Source: Streptomyces cavernicola (GTDB taxonomy: Bacteria > Actinomycetota > Actinomycetes > Streptomycetales > Streptomycetaceae). From it: 64,000 nt of DNA. The notes under the pieces were generated by a model that had not been told where the DNA came from, did no database searches, and saw nothing but the letters and a program-made list of their open reading frames with translations. Shown here piece by piece: positions 48,696 to 57,385 of the stretch (its first letter is position 1; every line of letters begins with the position of its first letter). The stretch is from the NCBI RefSeq assembly GCF_029968035.1, contig NZ_JASCIQ010000006.1, positions 62,001 through 126,000 of the forward strand. The letters are read 5' to 3'. The translations under genes and the position numbers were made by a program.

Positions 48696-49922
48696 TCACA
48701 GGGGCAGTGCGCACACCGCCACAGGGGAGGGGTGGTCCTCGCCCGTCGGGTGGAGGCGGCCGTCCGTCGGGTCGATGTGGAAGCCGGTGACGCTGCTGGA
48801 GCGCTGGTTGGCGGCGAAGAGGAGGGTGCCGTCGGGGGAGAGGGCGATGTGGCGGGGGAAGTCGCCGCCCACGGGGACGGTGTCGAGGAGCCGGAGGCGC
48901 GCGCCGTCGGACTCGATCGCGTACCGGGTGAGGCTGTTGTGGCCCCGGTTGGCGAGGTAGGCGTACGTGCCGTCGGGGGTGACCGCGAACTGCGCCGGAT
49001 AGCTGGTGCCGGACCCGGTGCCGGTCTCCTGCGGCTCGCCCGGCGCGAGGCGGCCGCTCGACGGGTCGTACGCGCAGACCACCGCGGTGTTGTCGAGCTC
49101 GCAGGCGACGTACGCGTACCGCCCCGACGGGTGGAACGTGAGGTGCCGCGGTCCCGCGCCGGGCTGCAGCGTGACCTGGGCGACGCGGGTCAGGGAGCCC
49201 GCCGGGAGGTCGAGCCGGTACGTGTAGACCGTGTCCGTGCCGAGGTCCACCGCGAGCAGGTGGTCGCCGTCGGGGGCGGTGACGAACTGGTGGGCGTGCG
49301 GGCCCTCTTGGCCGGGGCCGGGCGCCGGGTCGTCGTGCGTGACGAGAGCGGTGCGCTCGCCGAGGGCGCCCGACGAGTCGATCGGGTGGACGGCGACGCT
49401 GCCCGAGCCGTAGTTGGCGCTGAGCAGCCACTTCCCGCTCGGGTGCACGGACAGGTGGCAGGGCGCGGCGCCGCCGCTCTCGCGCCGCCCGATCACCTCG
49501 TGCGGCCCGCCCTCCCGGAAGCGGATCGCGGTCAGGCCGCCCTGCTCCCGCTCGTTCACCGCGTAGTACGTGCGCCCGTCCGGATGGACCGCCAGATAGG
49601 ACGGGTCGTCGACGCCGGTGAGGGTCTGACCTGCGGTGATCCTCCCGTCGGTCGGGTCGTACGAGGCCACGGAGATGCCCTTGCCGCCGCCCTCGACCGA
49701 GGTGTACGTGCCGATGAGCAGCGGGCGCGGGCCCGACTTCGCGCGGCGGGGCGGCGCGGGCCGCGGGCGCGGCTGCGGCCCGGACGGGTCCGGTTCGGCG
49801 CTCGCGCCGGAGAGGGTGGCCAGGGTGCCCACGGCCGAGAGCGCACCGAGGAAGCGCCGCCTGCCGAGGCCGCCCTCGGGTTCGCGGGGCGTATCGGTGC
49901 CGGGAGTTGTGGGGCGGTCCAT
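48696..49922 (-). CDS. Tat-exported lactonase-family beta-propeller protein
   Basis: A 408-residue protein with a twin-arginine signal (GLGRRRFLGALSAVGTLATLSG) and a Pro-rich linker. A seven-bladed propeller of the 6-phosphogluconolactonase/YncE-like lactonase family follows. The blades repeat HPDG/HPSG strands: YLAVHPDGRTYYAVNE, HLSVHPSGKWLLSANYGSGSV, HLTFHPSGRYAYVACEL, IALSPDGTLLFAANQ. Export argues against a pentose-phosphate role; it may act on an extracellular lactone or be a structural propeller. ATG at 49922. The upstream gene on the same strand is a quinone reductase about 90 bp away. Confidence 0.85.
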   Translation of the reverse strand: MDRPTTPGTDTPREPEGGLGRRRFLGALSAVGTLATLSGASAEPDPSGPQPRPRPAPPRRAKSGPRPLLIGTYTSVEGGGKGISVASYDPTDGRITAGQTLTGVDDPSYLAVHPDGRTYYAVNEREQGGLTAIRFREGGPHEVIGRRESGGAAPCHLSVHPSGKWLLSANYGSGSVAVHPIDSSGALGERTALVTHDDPAPGPGQEGPHAHQFVTAPDGDHLLAVDLGTDTVYTYRLDLPAGSLTRVAQVTLQPGAGPRHLTFHPSGRYAYVACELDNTAVVCAYDPSSGRLAPGEPQETGTGSGTSYPAQFAVTPDGTYAYLANRGHNSLTRYAIESDGARLRLLDTVPVGGDFPRHIALSPDGTLLFAANQRSSSVTGFHIDPTDGRLHPTGEDHPSPVAVCALPL

Positions 49923-50013
49923 GGGGACACAGTGACGGGTGTGACCCCTGCCGGACAAGTGCCGCAACTCGAATTGCACGCTGCGCAACGGCAGTTGGGG
50001 AAGTGTGCCGGCC

Positions 50014-50832
50014 TCACGCGGTGACGGCCCGCACCCGCTCCCGTACGTCGAGACGCTGTGCCGCGACCCCGGACCTTCCCGGTGCGACGTGCGGCCGCAG
50101 CACCAGGTCCTCGTCGTAGTCGCCGCCCTGCTCGTGCCGGTAGCGCAGCGGCTCCTCGTCGGGGAGTCCGCGCAGTCGGGCGCTCAGGGCCTCGGTGGTG
50201 GTGCGGGCGTCCGGGGCGGTCATCCGGTCGGCGCCGTAGACGGTGAACGGGGCGAGCGGGGCCATGCCCGTGTACCAGAACGTGCCGTGCAGCAGCGGGA
50301 ACAGCACCTCGTCGATCGCGCCGTGGATGCCGCGCGGCCCGAAACCGGACTCGCGGGCCCCGACCGAGGTGACGATCAGCGCGCGCTTGCCCGCAAGCCC
50401 GCCGTCCCCGTACCGCAGCGTCGTGCCGGACTCGTCTTTGAGGCCGAAGGCGAAGCCCTGGACGAGGACCCGGTCGAACCAGCCCTTCAGGATCGCGGGC
50501 GGCCCGAACCACCACAGCGGGAACTGGAAGACGACGACGTCCGCCCAGTCGAGCTTCCGCTGCTCGGCACGGATGTCCGCGCTCAACTCGCCCTGCGCGT
50601 ACGCCTGTTCCTGCGCGTCTCCCACGAACAGGCGGTCGCCCTCGGGGCGTCGGTCCGTGGGGTCGGGGCCCCGGAAGTCCTCCGCGTCGACGACGGCCTT
50701 CCAGCCCATCGCGTACAGGTCGGACACCTGGTGCTCGTGCCCGAGGGCGTCGAGGGTGCGCAGGCCCGCGTCGAGCAAGGCGCCGTTCAGGGAGTGCCGT
50801 TCGGGGTGGGCGAAGATCCACAGAATTCTCAT
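50014..50832 (-). CDS. NAD(P)H:quinone oxidoreductase (flavodoxin-like, MdaB/NQO-type)
   Basis: A 272-residue flavodoxin-fold quinone reductase. It starts MRILWIFAHPERHSLNGAL, with LDWADVVVFQFPLWWFGPPAILKGWFDRVL as the FMN and active-site region and GKRALIVTSVGARESGFGPRG as the third loop. These fit human NQO1/NQO2-like and bacterial NAD(P)H dehydrogenase (quinone) proteins. It would reduce quinones or nitroaromatics by two electrons. The ATG at 50832 is the natural family start. The C-terminal ~40 residues (RYRHEQGGDYDEDLVLRPHVA) are a species extension. It diverges from the GlxA-type oxidase. Confidence 0.87.
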   Translation of the reverse strand: MRILWIFAHPERHSLNGALLDAGLRTLDALGHEHQVSDLYAMGWKAVVDAEDFRGPDPTDRRPEGDRLFVGDAQEQAYAQGELSADIRAEQRKLDWADVVVFQFPLWWFGPPAILKGWFDRVLVQGFAFGLKDESGTTLRYGDGGLAGKRALIVTSVGARESGFGPRGIHGAIDEVLFPLLHGTFWYTGMAPLAPFTVYGADRMTAPDARTTTEALSARLRGLPDEEPLRYRHEQGGDYDEDLVLRPHVAPGRSGVAAQRLDVRERVRAVTA

Positions 50833-51001
50833 GCCTCGATCCTGCGCGCACGCCCCCGGCCGAACCAGTGGCCAGATGGACCAGAACCGCAAGCATCTGG
50901 CCACCGGTCCCGGCAGGCCTGCGGCGCTCGGTCGGGCGCCGAAGTCCCTACCGTCATCCAGGACTAATGTCCGGACTCGTCATAGAGTGCAAAACGTTCA
51001 A

Positions 51002-51021
51002 AACGCCCATTCGTGGGCGTT
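51002..51021. promoter_or_regulatory. Perfect palindrome upstream of the GlxA-type gene
   Basis: AACGCCCATTCGTGGGCGTT has 8-bp inverted arms around TTCG and lies 36 bp before the ATG at 51058. It could be an operator or a 5'-leader hairpin. The flanking sequence GTGCAAAACGTTCAAAACGC is unusually A-rich for this genome. Confidence 0.5.
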
Positions 51022-51057
51022 ACGGTCGTCGCTGAAGTGCCTCATGGGGAGTAGTCG

Positions 51058-53058
51058 ATGGGATTCCGTCCGAACCGCCGCACCAGCCGATTCCTGCTGG
51101 GCAGCGGAGTAGTCCTGGTGCTTGCCGCGACCAACGGCCCGGCGGTGTACGACTTCGCCTCGGAGAAGTACCACGCGTACGAGATCGATCAGCCGGAGTA
51201 CAAGGCGCGGAACGGCCAGTGGCAGCTTGTGGACGTCCCCGAGAAGTACCGCATCAACACCATCCACGCCGCGCTCCTGCACACCGGGAAGGTGCTCCTG
51301 ATCGCGGGCTCGGGCAACAACGCGAAGATGTTCGACGCGAAGACCTTCCGCACCGTGCTGTGGGATCCCGTGAAGAACACCTTCGAGAACGTGGAGACCC
51401 CCGCCGACCTGTTCTGCGCCGGGCACACCCAACTCCCGGACGGCAACCTGCTGGTGGCGGGCGGGACGCAGCGCTACGAGTCACTGAAGGGCGATGTGGA
51501 GAAGGCCGGCGGCCTGATGATCGTCTACAACGAGAACCCGGACAAGCCGAAGACCCTGCCCGCCGGCACCCGCTTCACCGGCCAGGAGACCGGCAAGACC
51601 TTCGAGTCCCAGGTCAGCCTGGTCGTGCCGCGCGCGAAGAAGACCACCGACCCCAAGACCGGCAAGGTCAAGGTCACCGCGAGCAGCGCGCGCGTGTACG
51701 TGGAGGCGACCGAGAAGGGCGAGGAGCACCAGACCGGCGCACAGGACCAGTACCGCATCTCCGGCCTCAAGGGCGACGAGAAGAAGAACGTCTACGGCAT
51801 CGCGCAGAAGCTGTCATTCGACAAGAAGGACTTCCAAGGCATCAAGGACGCCTACGAGTTCGACCCGGTCGCCGAGAAGTACATCAAGGTCGACCCGATG
51901 GGCGAGGCCCGCTGGTACCCGACCCTGACCACCCTGGAGGACGGCAAGGTCCTCTCCGTGTCCGGGCTCGACGAGATCGGCCAGGTCGTGCCGGGCAAGA
52001 ACGAGGTGTACGACCCGAAGACCAAGAAGTGGCGCTACCTCCCCAAGTCCCGCTTCTTCCCCACCTATCCGGCGCTGTTCCTCGCCGACGACGGCCGGCT
52101 CTTCTACACCGGCTCCAACGCCGGGTACGGGCCCGACGACCGGGGGCGCGAACCGGGCCTGTGGGACCTGGACTCCAACGAGTTCACCAAGGTGCCCGGC
52201 ATGAGCGACCCGGACGTCCTGGAGACCTCGATGTCGGTGCTCCTTCCGCCGGCCCAGGACCAGAAGTACATGGTGCTCGGGGGCGGCGGAGTCGGCGAGT
52301 CCGAGAAGGCCACCGACCGCACGCGTCTCGCCGACCTCAAGGCGCCTGACCCCCGCTTCGTCGACGGGCCCAAGCTGTACGAGAAGGCCCGCTATCCCAC
52401 GAGCGTGATCCTCCCGGACGACAAGGTGCTCACCACCAACGGCTCCGGCGACTACCGAGGCAAGGGCGACAGCAACGTTCTCAAAGCCTCGCTCTACGAC
52501 CCGAAGAGCAACAAGTTCGAGTCGGCCGCCGCGCCGCTCGTGGGCCGCAACTACCACTCCGGGGGGCTGCTGCTTCCGGACGGGCGGGTGATGACGTTCG
52601 GCTCCGACTCGCTCTTCGCCGACAAGGCCAACTCCAAGCTGGCCACGTTCGAGCAGAGCATCGAGCTCTACACGCCCCCGTATCTGCACCAGGGCGGCGA
52701 GCGGCCCGAGTTGCGGGACCCCAACGGGGGGCGGAGCAGTGTGCGGTTGGGCGGGAAGACGAAGTTCAGCAGCAAGGACGCGGCGTCCATCAAGCGGATG
52801 CGGCTGATGCGGCCCGGGGCGTTCACGCATGTCACCAACGTGGAACAGCGGTCTGTCGCTCTCGACTTCGAGCGTACGGAGGGGGGTGTGGAGGTGACGT
52901 TGCCGAAGAACCCGGCGCTGGTGCCGCCTGGTTGGTACATGGTGGTGGCTGTCGATGATCGTGGCGTGCCGTCGGAGGCGGTGTGGGTTCATGTTCCGGT
53001 GAGTGAGGATGCGCCTACGCGCAAGACGACGGCGGAGATCCCGGCCGCAGCCCACTGA
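51058..53058 (+). CDS. GlxA-type radical copper oxidase (galactose oxidase-like)
   Basis: A 666-residue kelch-propeller copper oxidase close to Streptomyces GlxA, a membrane-anchored enzyme that oxidises glycan ends or glycolaldehyde and is needed for hyphal tip glycan deposition. One N-terminal membrane anchor (residues 12-25) is followed by EKYRINTIHAALLHTGKVLLIAGSGNN. The cross-linked Cys is at residue 120 in DLFCAGHTQL, the stacking Trp is in EARWYPTLTT, the Tyr-His ligand pair is in VGRNYHSGGLLLPDG, and the last His ligand is in THVTNVEQRS. GlxA is normally encoded next to the glycosyltransferase CslA. Neither cslA nor cslZ is adjacent here. Confidence 0.92.
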   Translation: MGFRPNRRTSRFLLGSGVVLVLAATNGPAVYDFASEKYHAYEIDQPEYKARNGQWQLVDVPEKYRINTIHAALLHTGKVLLIAGSGNNAKMFDAKTFRTVLWDPVKNTFENVETPADLFCAGHTQLPDGNLLVAGGTQRYESLKGDVEKAGGLMIVYNENPDKPKTLPAGTRFTGQETGKTFESQVSLVVPRAKKTTDPKTGKVKVTASSARVYVEATEKGEEHQTGAQDQYRISGLKGDEKKNVYGIAQKLSFDKKDFQGIKDAYEFDPVAEKYIKVDPMGEARWYPTLTTLEDGKVLSVSGLDEIGQVVPGKNEVYDPKTKKWRYLPKSRFFPTYPALFLADDGRLFYTGSNAGYGPDDRGREPGLWDLDSNEFTKVPGMSDPDVLETSMSVLLPPAQDQKYMVLGGGGVGESEKATDRTRLADLKAPDPRFVDGPKLYEKARYPTSVILPDDKVLTTNGSGDYRGKGDSNVLKASLYDPKSNKFESAAAPLVGRNYHSGGLLLPDGRVMTFGSDSLFADKANSKLATFEQSIELYTPPYLHQGGERPELRDPNGGRSSVRLGGKTKFSSKDAASIKRMRLMRPGAFTHVTNVEQRSVALDFERTEGGVEVTLPKNPALVPPGWYMVVAVDDRGVPSEAVWVHVPVSEDAPTRKTTAEIPAAAH

Positions 53059-53078
53059 CCCGCCTCCGGCGGGTTCTT

Positions 53079-53481
53079 CTCCCCTCCCCGCCCCTTCCCG
53101 AAAGTCCTGCCGGACAGCTACGGGGGCCCCGGCAGTCTCTTTTCGGCTGCCACGCCGTCGTGCCTGATCGCGCAGTTCCCCGCGCCCCTGGAGAGCCGGG
53201 GGCTTCGCCGCCCCGGACCCCGGTTGCTTTTTCGGGTGCCGCGTCGTTGTGGTTGGTCGCGCAGTTCCCCGCGCCCCTGGGGAGCCGGGGGCTTCGCCGC
53301 CCCGGACCCCCGGCAGTCTTTTCGGCTGTCCGCTTCGTCGTGGCTGGTCGCGCAGTTCCCCGCGCCCCTGACGGGGCACCTCCCCAAATCCAGCCTCTCC
53401 GGCGTTTGAGGAGCGGGGGGCCGGGGGCGGAGACCCCGGGGCTGTCTGCTGAGGACTTTCGGGAAGGGGCGGGGAGGGGAG
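53079..53481. repeat. 403-bp repeat block bounded by perfect 30-bp inverted repeats
   Basis: The left end (53079-53108, starting CTCCCCTCCCCGCCCC) and the right end (53452-53481) are exact inverted copies of 30 bp. Inside, a unit of about 90-100 bp (GTCGTGGCTGGTCGCGCAGT, CCCCGCGCCCCTG, GGGGGCTTCGCCGCCCCGGA) is repeated nearly three times, at about 53150, 53245 and 53335. It then ends in the CAGCCTCTCCGGCGTTTGAG module. No gene is present. Confidence 0.75.
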
Positions 53482-53552
53482 CAAAAGGCGAAGCCCGTCC
53501 GGAAGTGCTTCGCATTGGTGACCCCCGCACCGGGTACCGGGAAGGAATGCGT

Positions 53553-54608
53553 ATGGGAGTGATCGATGTCGGCTCGAACACGGCACGCCTGGTCGTCGCA
53601 GACACAGACGGCGCCGTCCCGTTGCCCGTGCACACCGCGAAGCGCGCACTACGCCTGGCCGAACACGTGGACCGCGGCGGCCACGTCCCCGACGAGCAGG
53701 TCGACCTGATCGTGGACGCCGTCGCCGCCGCCCTCGCGGAGGGCCGCCGCTGGGGCGTGACCGAACCGTTCGCCTTCGCGACGGCCATCGTCAGGGACGC
53801 CCCGAACAGGGCGGAGGTACTGCAGCAGGTCACCGCCCGCACCGGGCTCCGCCTCAACATCCTCCCCGGCGAGCTGGAGGCCGAGCTGACCTTCCTCGCG
53901 GCGCGCCGCTGGATGGGCTGGCGGGCGGGCCCGCTCGCCATGCTGGACATCGGCGGCGGCTCCCTCGAAGTCGCCTTCGGCCGCTCGAAGTTGCCGGACT
54001 TCGCCCTGTCCCTGCCGCTCGGCGCGGGCCGCCTCACCCGTGAGTTTTTCGGCCCGCAGGACCCGCCCGCGCCTCGCCGGGTCAAGGCGCTGCGCCGGCA
54101 CGTACGCCACCAGATGCGGGACGCGGCCGCCCGCGTCCGCTGGGAGACGCCTCGGACGACGGCGGCGACCTCGCGTACGTTCCAGCAGTTGGCGCGGTTG
54201 TGCGGGGCGCCGCCCGGACGGTTGGGGCCGTTCACGGCACGTCGTCTCGCGCGGGCCGATCTGCGCGTCGCCCTGGACGAGTTGGCGTGCCGCAGCAGCG
54301 CCGAGCGGGCCGAGCTGCCGGGGATCTCGGCGGCGCGCGCCCGGCAGTCCCTGGCGGGGGCGGTGGTCGCGCACACCGTGATGAAGCTGACCGGCATCGA
54401 CGAGTTGACGATCTGCCCGTGGGGGCTGCGCGAGGGCATCCTGCTGCGCTGCATCGAGGACGGCGGCACGGAGTGGTGGGGCCGGACCGCGGCCCTCGCC
54501 CTGGACGCGGAGGCAGGCGGAACGGACGTCGCCGAGTCGTACGAGACGTATGCGCTGCCCGTGCTGCATCACCAAATGCACAACGGCCTTGCCGCAAAGG
54601 GTGCCTGA
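53553..54608 (+). CDS. Ppx/GppA-family phosphatase
   Basis: A 351-residue protein of the exopolyphosphatase/guanosine pentaphosphatase family. It has the actin-like phosphate loops IDVGSNTARLVVAD near the start and AMLDIGGGSLEVAFGRS in the middle, with the conserved Glu in LPGELEAELTF. It should remove terminal phosphate from polyphosphate or pppGpp. It is somewhat longer than the ~310-residue actinobacterial Ppx proteins, with an extended C-terminus (WWGRTAALALDAEAGG). ATG at 53553 follows GAAGGA with six bases between; an ATG at 53547 has no spacing. It is flanked upstream by the repeat block, so it has its own promoter. Confidence 0.87.
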   Translation: MGVIDVGSNTARLVVADTDGAVPLPVHTAKRALRLAEHVDRGGHVPDEQVDLIVDAVAAALAEGRRWGVTEPFAFATAIVRDAPNRAEVLQQVTARTGLRLNILPGELEAELTFLAARRWMGWRAGPLAMLDIGGGSLEVAFGRSKLPDFALSLPLGAGRLTREFFGPQDPPAPRRVKALRRHVRHQMRDAAARVRWETPRTTAATSRTFQQLARLCGAPPGRLGPFTARRLARADLRVALDELACRSSAERAELPGISAARARQSLAGAVVAHTVMKLTGIDELTICPWGLREGILLRCIEDGGTEWWGRTAALALDAEAGGTDVAESYETYALPVLHHQMHNGLAAKGA

Positions 54609-54633
54609 CGGGGTGTGAGGCAGAAGGAAGGCC

Positions 54634-55116
54634 TCAGCCCAAGTCGACGTGGTCGATGAGCGCCAGCATCCGCGAGAGCACCCGCAGGCAGGCCGTGACC
54701 TCGGCCTCCGTGAGGTCGCCGTCCACCTGGCTCAGCAGGGCGTGCTCGCGGGCGACGACGGCGGTGATGGCGGCCCGGCCCTCATCGGTGAGCCGGACGA
54801 GCGAGGAGCGGCGGTGCGCCGGGTTGGGCGCCGTCTCGACCAGGCCGAGGGCCGCCCCGTCGTTGACCATCCGCTGCACGAACTGGCGGCTCAGCGCCTG
54901 GGCCCGGCCCATCTGCGGCACCGTCATGGGCCCGTTGACCCGCAGCAGGTCGAGCACGGCGCGCACGCCGACGGTGAGGCCCGCCACCGGCAGGCTCAGC
55001 TCCACGTTGCGCTGCGCGCGCCGGTACAGCGGCCCGACCAGGGCGTACACCTCCGCCAGGCGCTCGGCGAGGAGGTCGGGAGGCAGTGGCTCTTTCGCTT
55101 CGGTCACGCGGCCCAT
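54634..55116 (-). CDS. MarR-family transcriptional regulator
   Basis: A 160-residue winged-helix regulator with the MarR layout: long N-terminal helix, recognition region VPQMGRAQALSRQFVQRMVNDGAALGLVE, wing PAHRRSSLVRLTDEGRA, and C-terminal dimer helices. It diverges from an alpha/beta hydrolase. Two near-identical palindromes (55129-55147 and 55160-55178) fill the gap, so it very likely represses itself and the hydrolase. Ligand unknown. Start ATG at 55116. Confidence 0.87.
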   Translation of the reverse strand: MGRVTEAKEPLPPDLLAERLAEVYALVGPLYRRAQRNVELSLPVAGLTVGVRAVLDLLRVNGPMTVPQMGRAQALSRQFVQRMVNDGAALGLVETAPNPAHRRSSLVRLTDEGRAAITAVVAREHALLSQVDGDLTEAEVTACLRVLSRMLALIDHVDLG

Positions 55117-55128
55117 GATTGCACCCAG

Positions 55129-55178
55129 ATGACACCTGGGTTGTCACCCGTCCACGCGTATGACACCTTGGTTGTCAT
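55129..55178. promoter_or_regulatory. Two MarR operators
   Basis: ATGACACCTGGGTTGTCAC (55129-55147) and ATGACACCTTGGTTGTCAT (55160-55178) are palindromes 31 bp apart centre to centre, about three helical turns. The second overlaps the hydrolase start codon (55177). Both fit a MarR dimer site. Confidence 0.75.
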
Positions 55179-56007
55179 GACTGTTGGTGCTGGACCCTCG
55201 GACCTCCACTCCTTGACCGTCGCCGGCGACCGCCTCGCCTACCGGGACTCCGGCGGCCCCGGTCGACCCCTCGTCCTGCTCCACGGCGGCTTCCTCGACC
55301 ACCGCATGTGGAACGCCCAAGTGCCCTACTTCGCAACGGAGTTCAGGGTGCTCGCGCCCGACGCCCACGGCCACGGCGGCTCCGACAACGCGAGCGGGCC
55401 CTTCCGCCCGGCGGACGACGTGGCCGCGCTCCTGCACCACCTCGACCTCGGCCCCGCCGTCGTCGCCGGCGTCTCCATGGGCGGCGGCACCGCCGTCGAC
55501 GTCGCGCTCGAACATCCTGATCTCGTACGGGCGTTGGTCGTCACCGCGGCCGGTACGAGCGAGCCCGAATTCGCCGATCCCTGGGTCCTCGGCGTGCAGA
55601 CCGAGCAGCAGCGCGCCTTCGAGGCGGGCGACCCGGCGGCCTGGGTCGAGGCGTATCTGCAGTTCGCGGCCGGGCCCCGGCGCACCCTCGACGAGGTGGA
55701 CCCGCAAGTCGTGGCCCTGATGCGGGACATGGCTTCCAGCACCCTCGCCAAGCACGCCTCGCCCGGCCCCGACCTGCGCATCCTCCCGACCGACACCTGG
55801 GAGCGCGCCGCCGGGATCAAGGCGCCCGTACTGACACTGAACGGCGAGCTGGCCTCCGACGACCACCTCGCCATGGCCGAACGCCTCGCCCGCACCGTCC
55901 CCGACGGCCGCACCGCCACCGTCGACGGCACCGCGCACTACCCCAACATGGAACGCCCCGACCTGTTCAACGCCCTCGTGCGGGACTTCCTGGCCGAACT
56001 TCCGTAA
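55177..56007 (+). CDS. Alpha/beta hydrolase under MarR control
   Basis: A 276-residue alpha/beta hydrolase. Motifs are LVLLHGGFLDHRMWNAQ (oxyanion), the nucleophile in VVAGVSMGGGTAVDVAL (Ser), the Asp/Glu acid in VLTLNGELASDDHLAMAE, and the His in VDGTAHYPNMERP. It resembles haloalkane dehalogenase/esterase-like enzymes, but the substrate is not visible. It diverges from the MarR gene. Its ATG at 55177 lies within an operator and no Shine-Dalgarno is visible, so translation is probably leaderless or nearly so. Confidence 0.85.
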   Translation: MTVGAGPSDLHSLTVAGDRLAYRDSGGPGRPLVLLHGGFLDHRMWNAQVPYFATEFRVLAPDAHGHGGSDNASGPFRPADDVAALLHHLDLGPAVVAGVSMGGGTAVDVALEHPDLVRALVVTAAGTSEPEFADPWVLGVQTEQQRAFEAGDPAAWVEAYLQFAAGPRRTLDEVDPQVVALMRDMASSTLAKHASPGPDLRILPTDTWERAAGIKAPVLTLNGELASDDHLAMAERLARTVPDGRTATVDGTAHYPNMERPDLFNALVRDFLAELP

Positions 56008-56037
56008 CGACGGGGGAAGCGCGCGTACGATCCGGCC

Positions 56038-57363
56038 ATGCGCCCCGCCCAGTACAGCGACGACGACCTCGAACAGCACTCCCTGCGCCGCCGGGTGTCC
56101 GACGACGGGCAGCGGTCCGGCTTCGAGCACGACGTGGACCGCATCCTCTACTCCACGCAGTGGCGGGCGCTCGCCGGCAAGAGCCAGGTCGTCGCGAGCG
56201 GTGAGCTCGGCGCGTACCACACCCGCCTCACCCACTCCATGAAGGTGGCCCAGCTCGGCCGCCGCATGGCCGAGCGGCTGCAGCGGAAGTACGGCGGGCC
56301 GAGCCCCGCGCTCGTCGAGGCGGCCTGCATGGCGCACGACATCGGCCACCCGCCCTTCGGCCACGCGGGCGAGACCGCGCTGCGCGCCACCATGGACGAA
56401 CTCCGCGCGCAGTCAAGCCAGTTGGACAGCTTCGAGGGCAACGCGCAGACCTTCCGCGTGGTCACCTACCTCGCCGCCCACAAGTACCCCGGCCACCGCG
56501 GACTCCACCTCACCCGCGCCTGTCTCGACGCCGCCACGAAGTACCCGTGGGAGCGCGCCCCGCTCGTCGACAACCCCGCGCGGCACTTCAAGTGGGGCGT
56601 GTACGACGCCGACCGGACCGCGTTCGCCTGGGTGCGGAACGGGCGTACGGACACCGCCGTGCCCGTCGAGGAACAGGTGATGGACTGGGCCGACGACGTC
56701 ACGTACGCCTGCCACGACGTCGAGGACTTCTACCGCACCGGGCACATCCCGCTCGCCTCCCTCTTCCCGCCGCCCGGCGCCGCGGGCGGCGACACCGAGC
56801 GCGAGGTGCGGCGCTTCCTCGACTATGTGCAGGACAAGCGGGCCCGTACCGGCGAGCCCTTCGAGCGGGGCGCGGCACAGGAGTTGCTGACCGAGATCGG
56901 CAAACGCCTCTCCGTGCCCGCGCCCTACACCGGCAGTCACGACGACGCCGTCGCGGTCAACCGCCGCACCTCCGACCTCATCGACTACTTCACCCGCGGC
57001 ATCACCCTGGACGTCGGCGGCAGCGCGCCCATCCGCTATGGCGCGCGCCTCGTCATCCCCGCCGAGCGGCGCGCCGCCTGCGATCTGCTCAAGGAACTGG
57101 TGTGGGCGTACGTCATCGACCGGCCGGCCCTCGCCACCCAGCAGCACGGCAAACGGCGCATCGTCGGCGAACTGCTGCGCTGGACGCACGAGTCGCCCGA
57201 GCTGCTGCCGCCGGACCGCGCCGAGGAACTCGCCGGGCACGGCGACGTGTTGAGGGCCGCGGCCGACCACGTCGCGTCACTCACCGAGGACCAGGCGCTG
57301 GCACTGCACCGCCGCCTCTCGGGCACGGGCCTCGGGTCCGTCAACGACAACGTGTGGCTGTGA
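56038..57363 (+). CDS. dNTP triphosphohydrolase (Dgt-like, HD domain)
   Basis: A 441-residue HD-superfamily enzyme that hydrolyses dNTPs to deoxynucleoside and triphosphate. The HD metal site is formed by TRLTHSMKVAQLGRR (His), CMAHDIGHPPFGHAGE (His-Asp) and the Asp in WADDVTYACHDVED. The N-terminus RRVSDDGQRSGFEHDVDRILYST and the segment LDSFEGNAQTFRVV are typical of Dgt-like proteins. It controls nucleotide pools. TACGAT (56026-56031) ends 6 nt before the ATG without a ribosome site, suggesting a leaderless mRNA. It lies 30 bp after the hydrolase and just before the L7/L12-like gene. Confidence 0.92.
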   Translation: MRPAQYSDDDLEQHSLRRRVSDDGQRSGFEHDVDRILYSTQWRALAGKSQVVASGELGAYHTRLTHSMKVAQLGRRMAERLQRKYGGPSPALVEAACMAHDIGHPPFGHAGETALRATMDELRAQSSQLDSFEGNAQTFRVVTYLAAHKYPGHRGLHLTRACLDAATKYPWERAPLVDNPARHFKWGVYDADRTAFAWVRNGRTDTAVPVEEQVMDWADDVTYACHDVEDFYRTGHIPLASLFPPPGAAGGDTEREVRRFLDYVQDKRARTGEPFERGAAQELLTEIGKRLSVPAPYTGSHDDAVAVNRRTSDLIDYFTRGITLDVGGSAPIRYGARLVIPAERRAACDLLKELVWAYVIDRPALATQQHGKRRIVGELLRWTHESPELLPPDRAEELAGHGDVLRAAADHVASLTEDQALALHRRLSGTGLGSVNDNVWL

Positions 57364-57385
57364 GCCGGGGCTAGGATCAACCGCC

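Noticed and set aside
53015..54469. 484-codon minus-strand frame over the Ppx gene and repeat block
   Set aside because: It runs through intergenic repeats and antisense of Ppx/GppA motifs.
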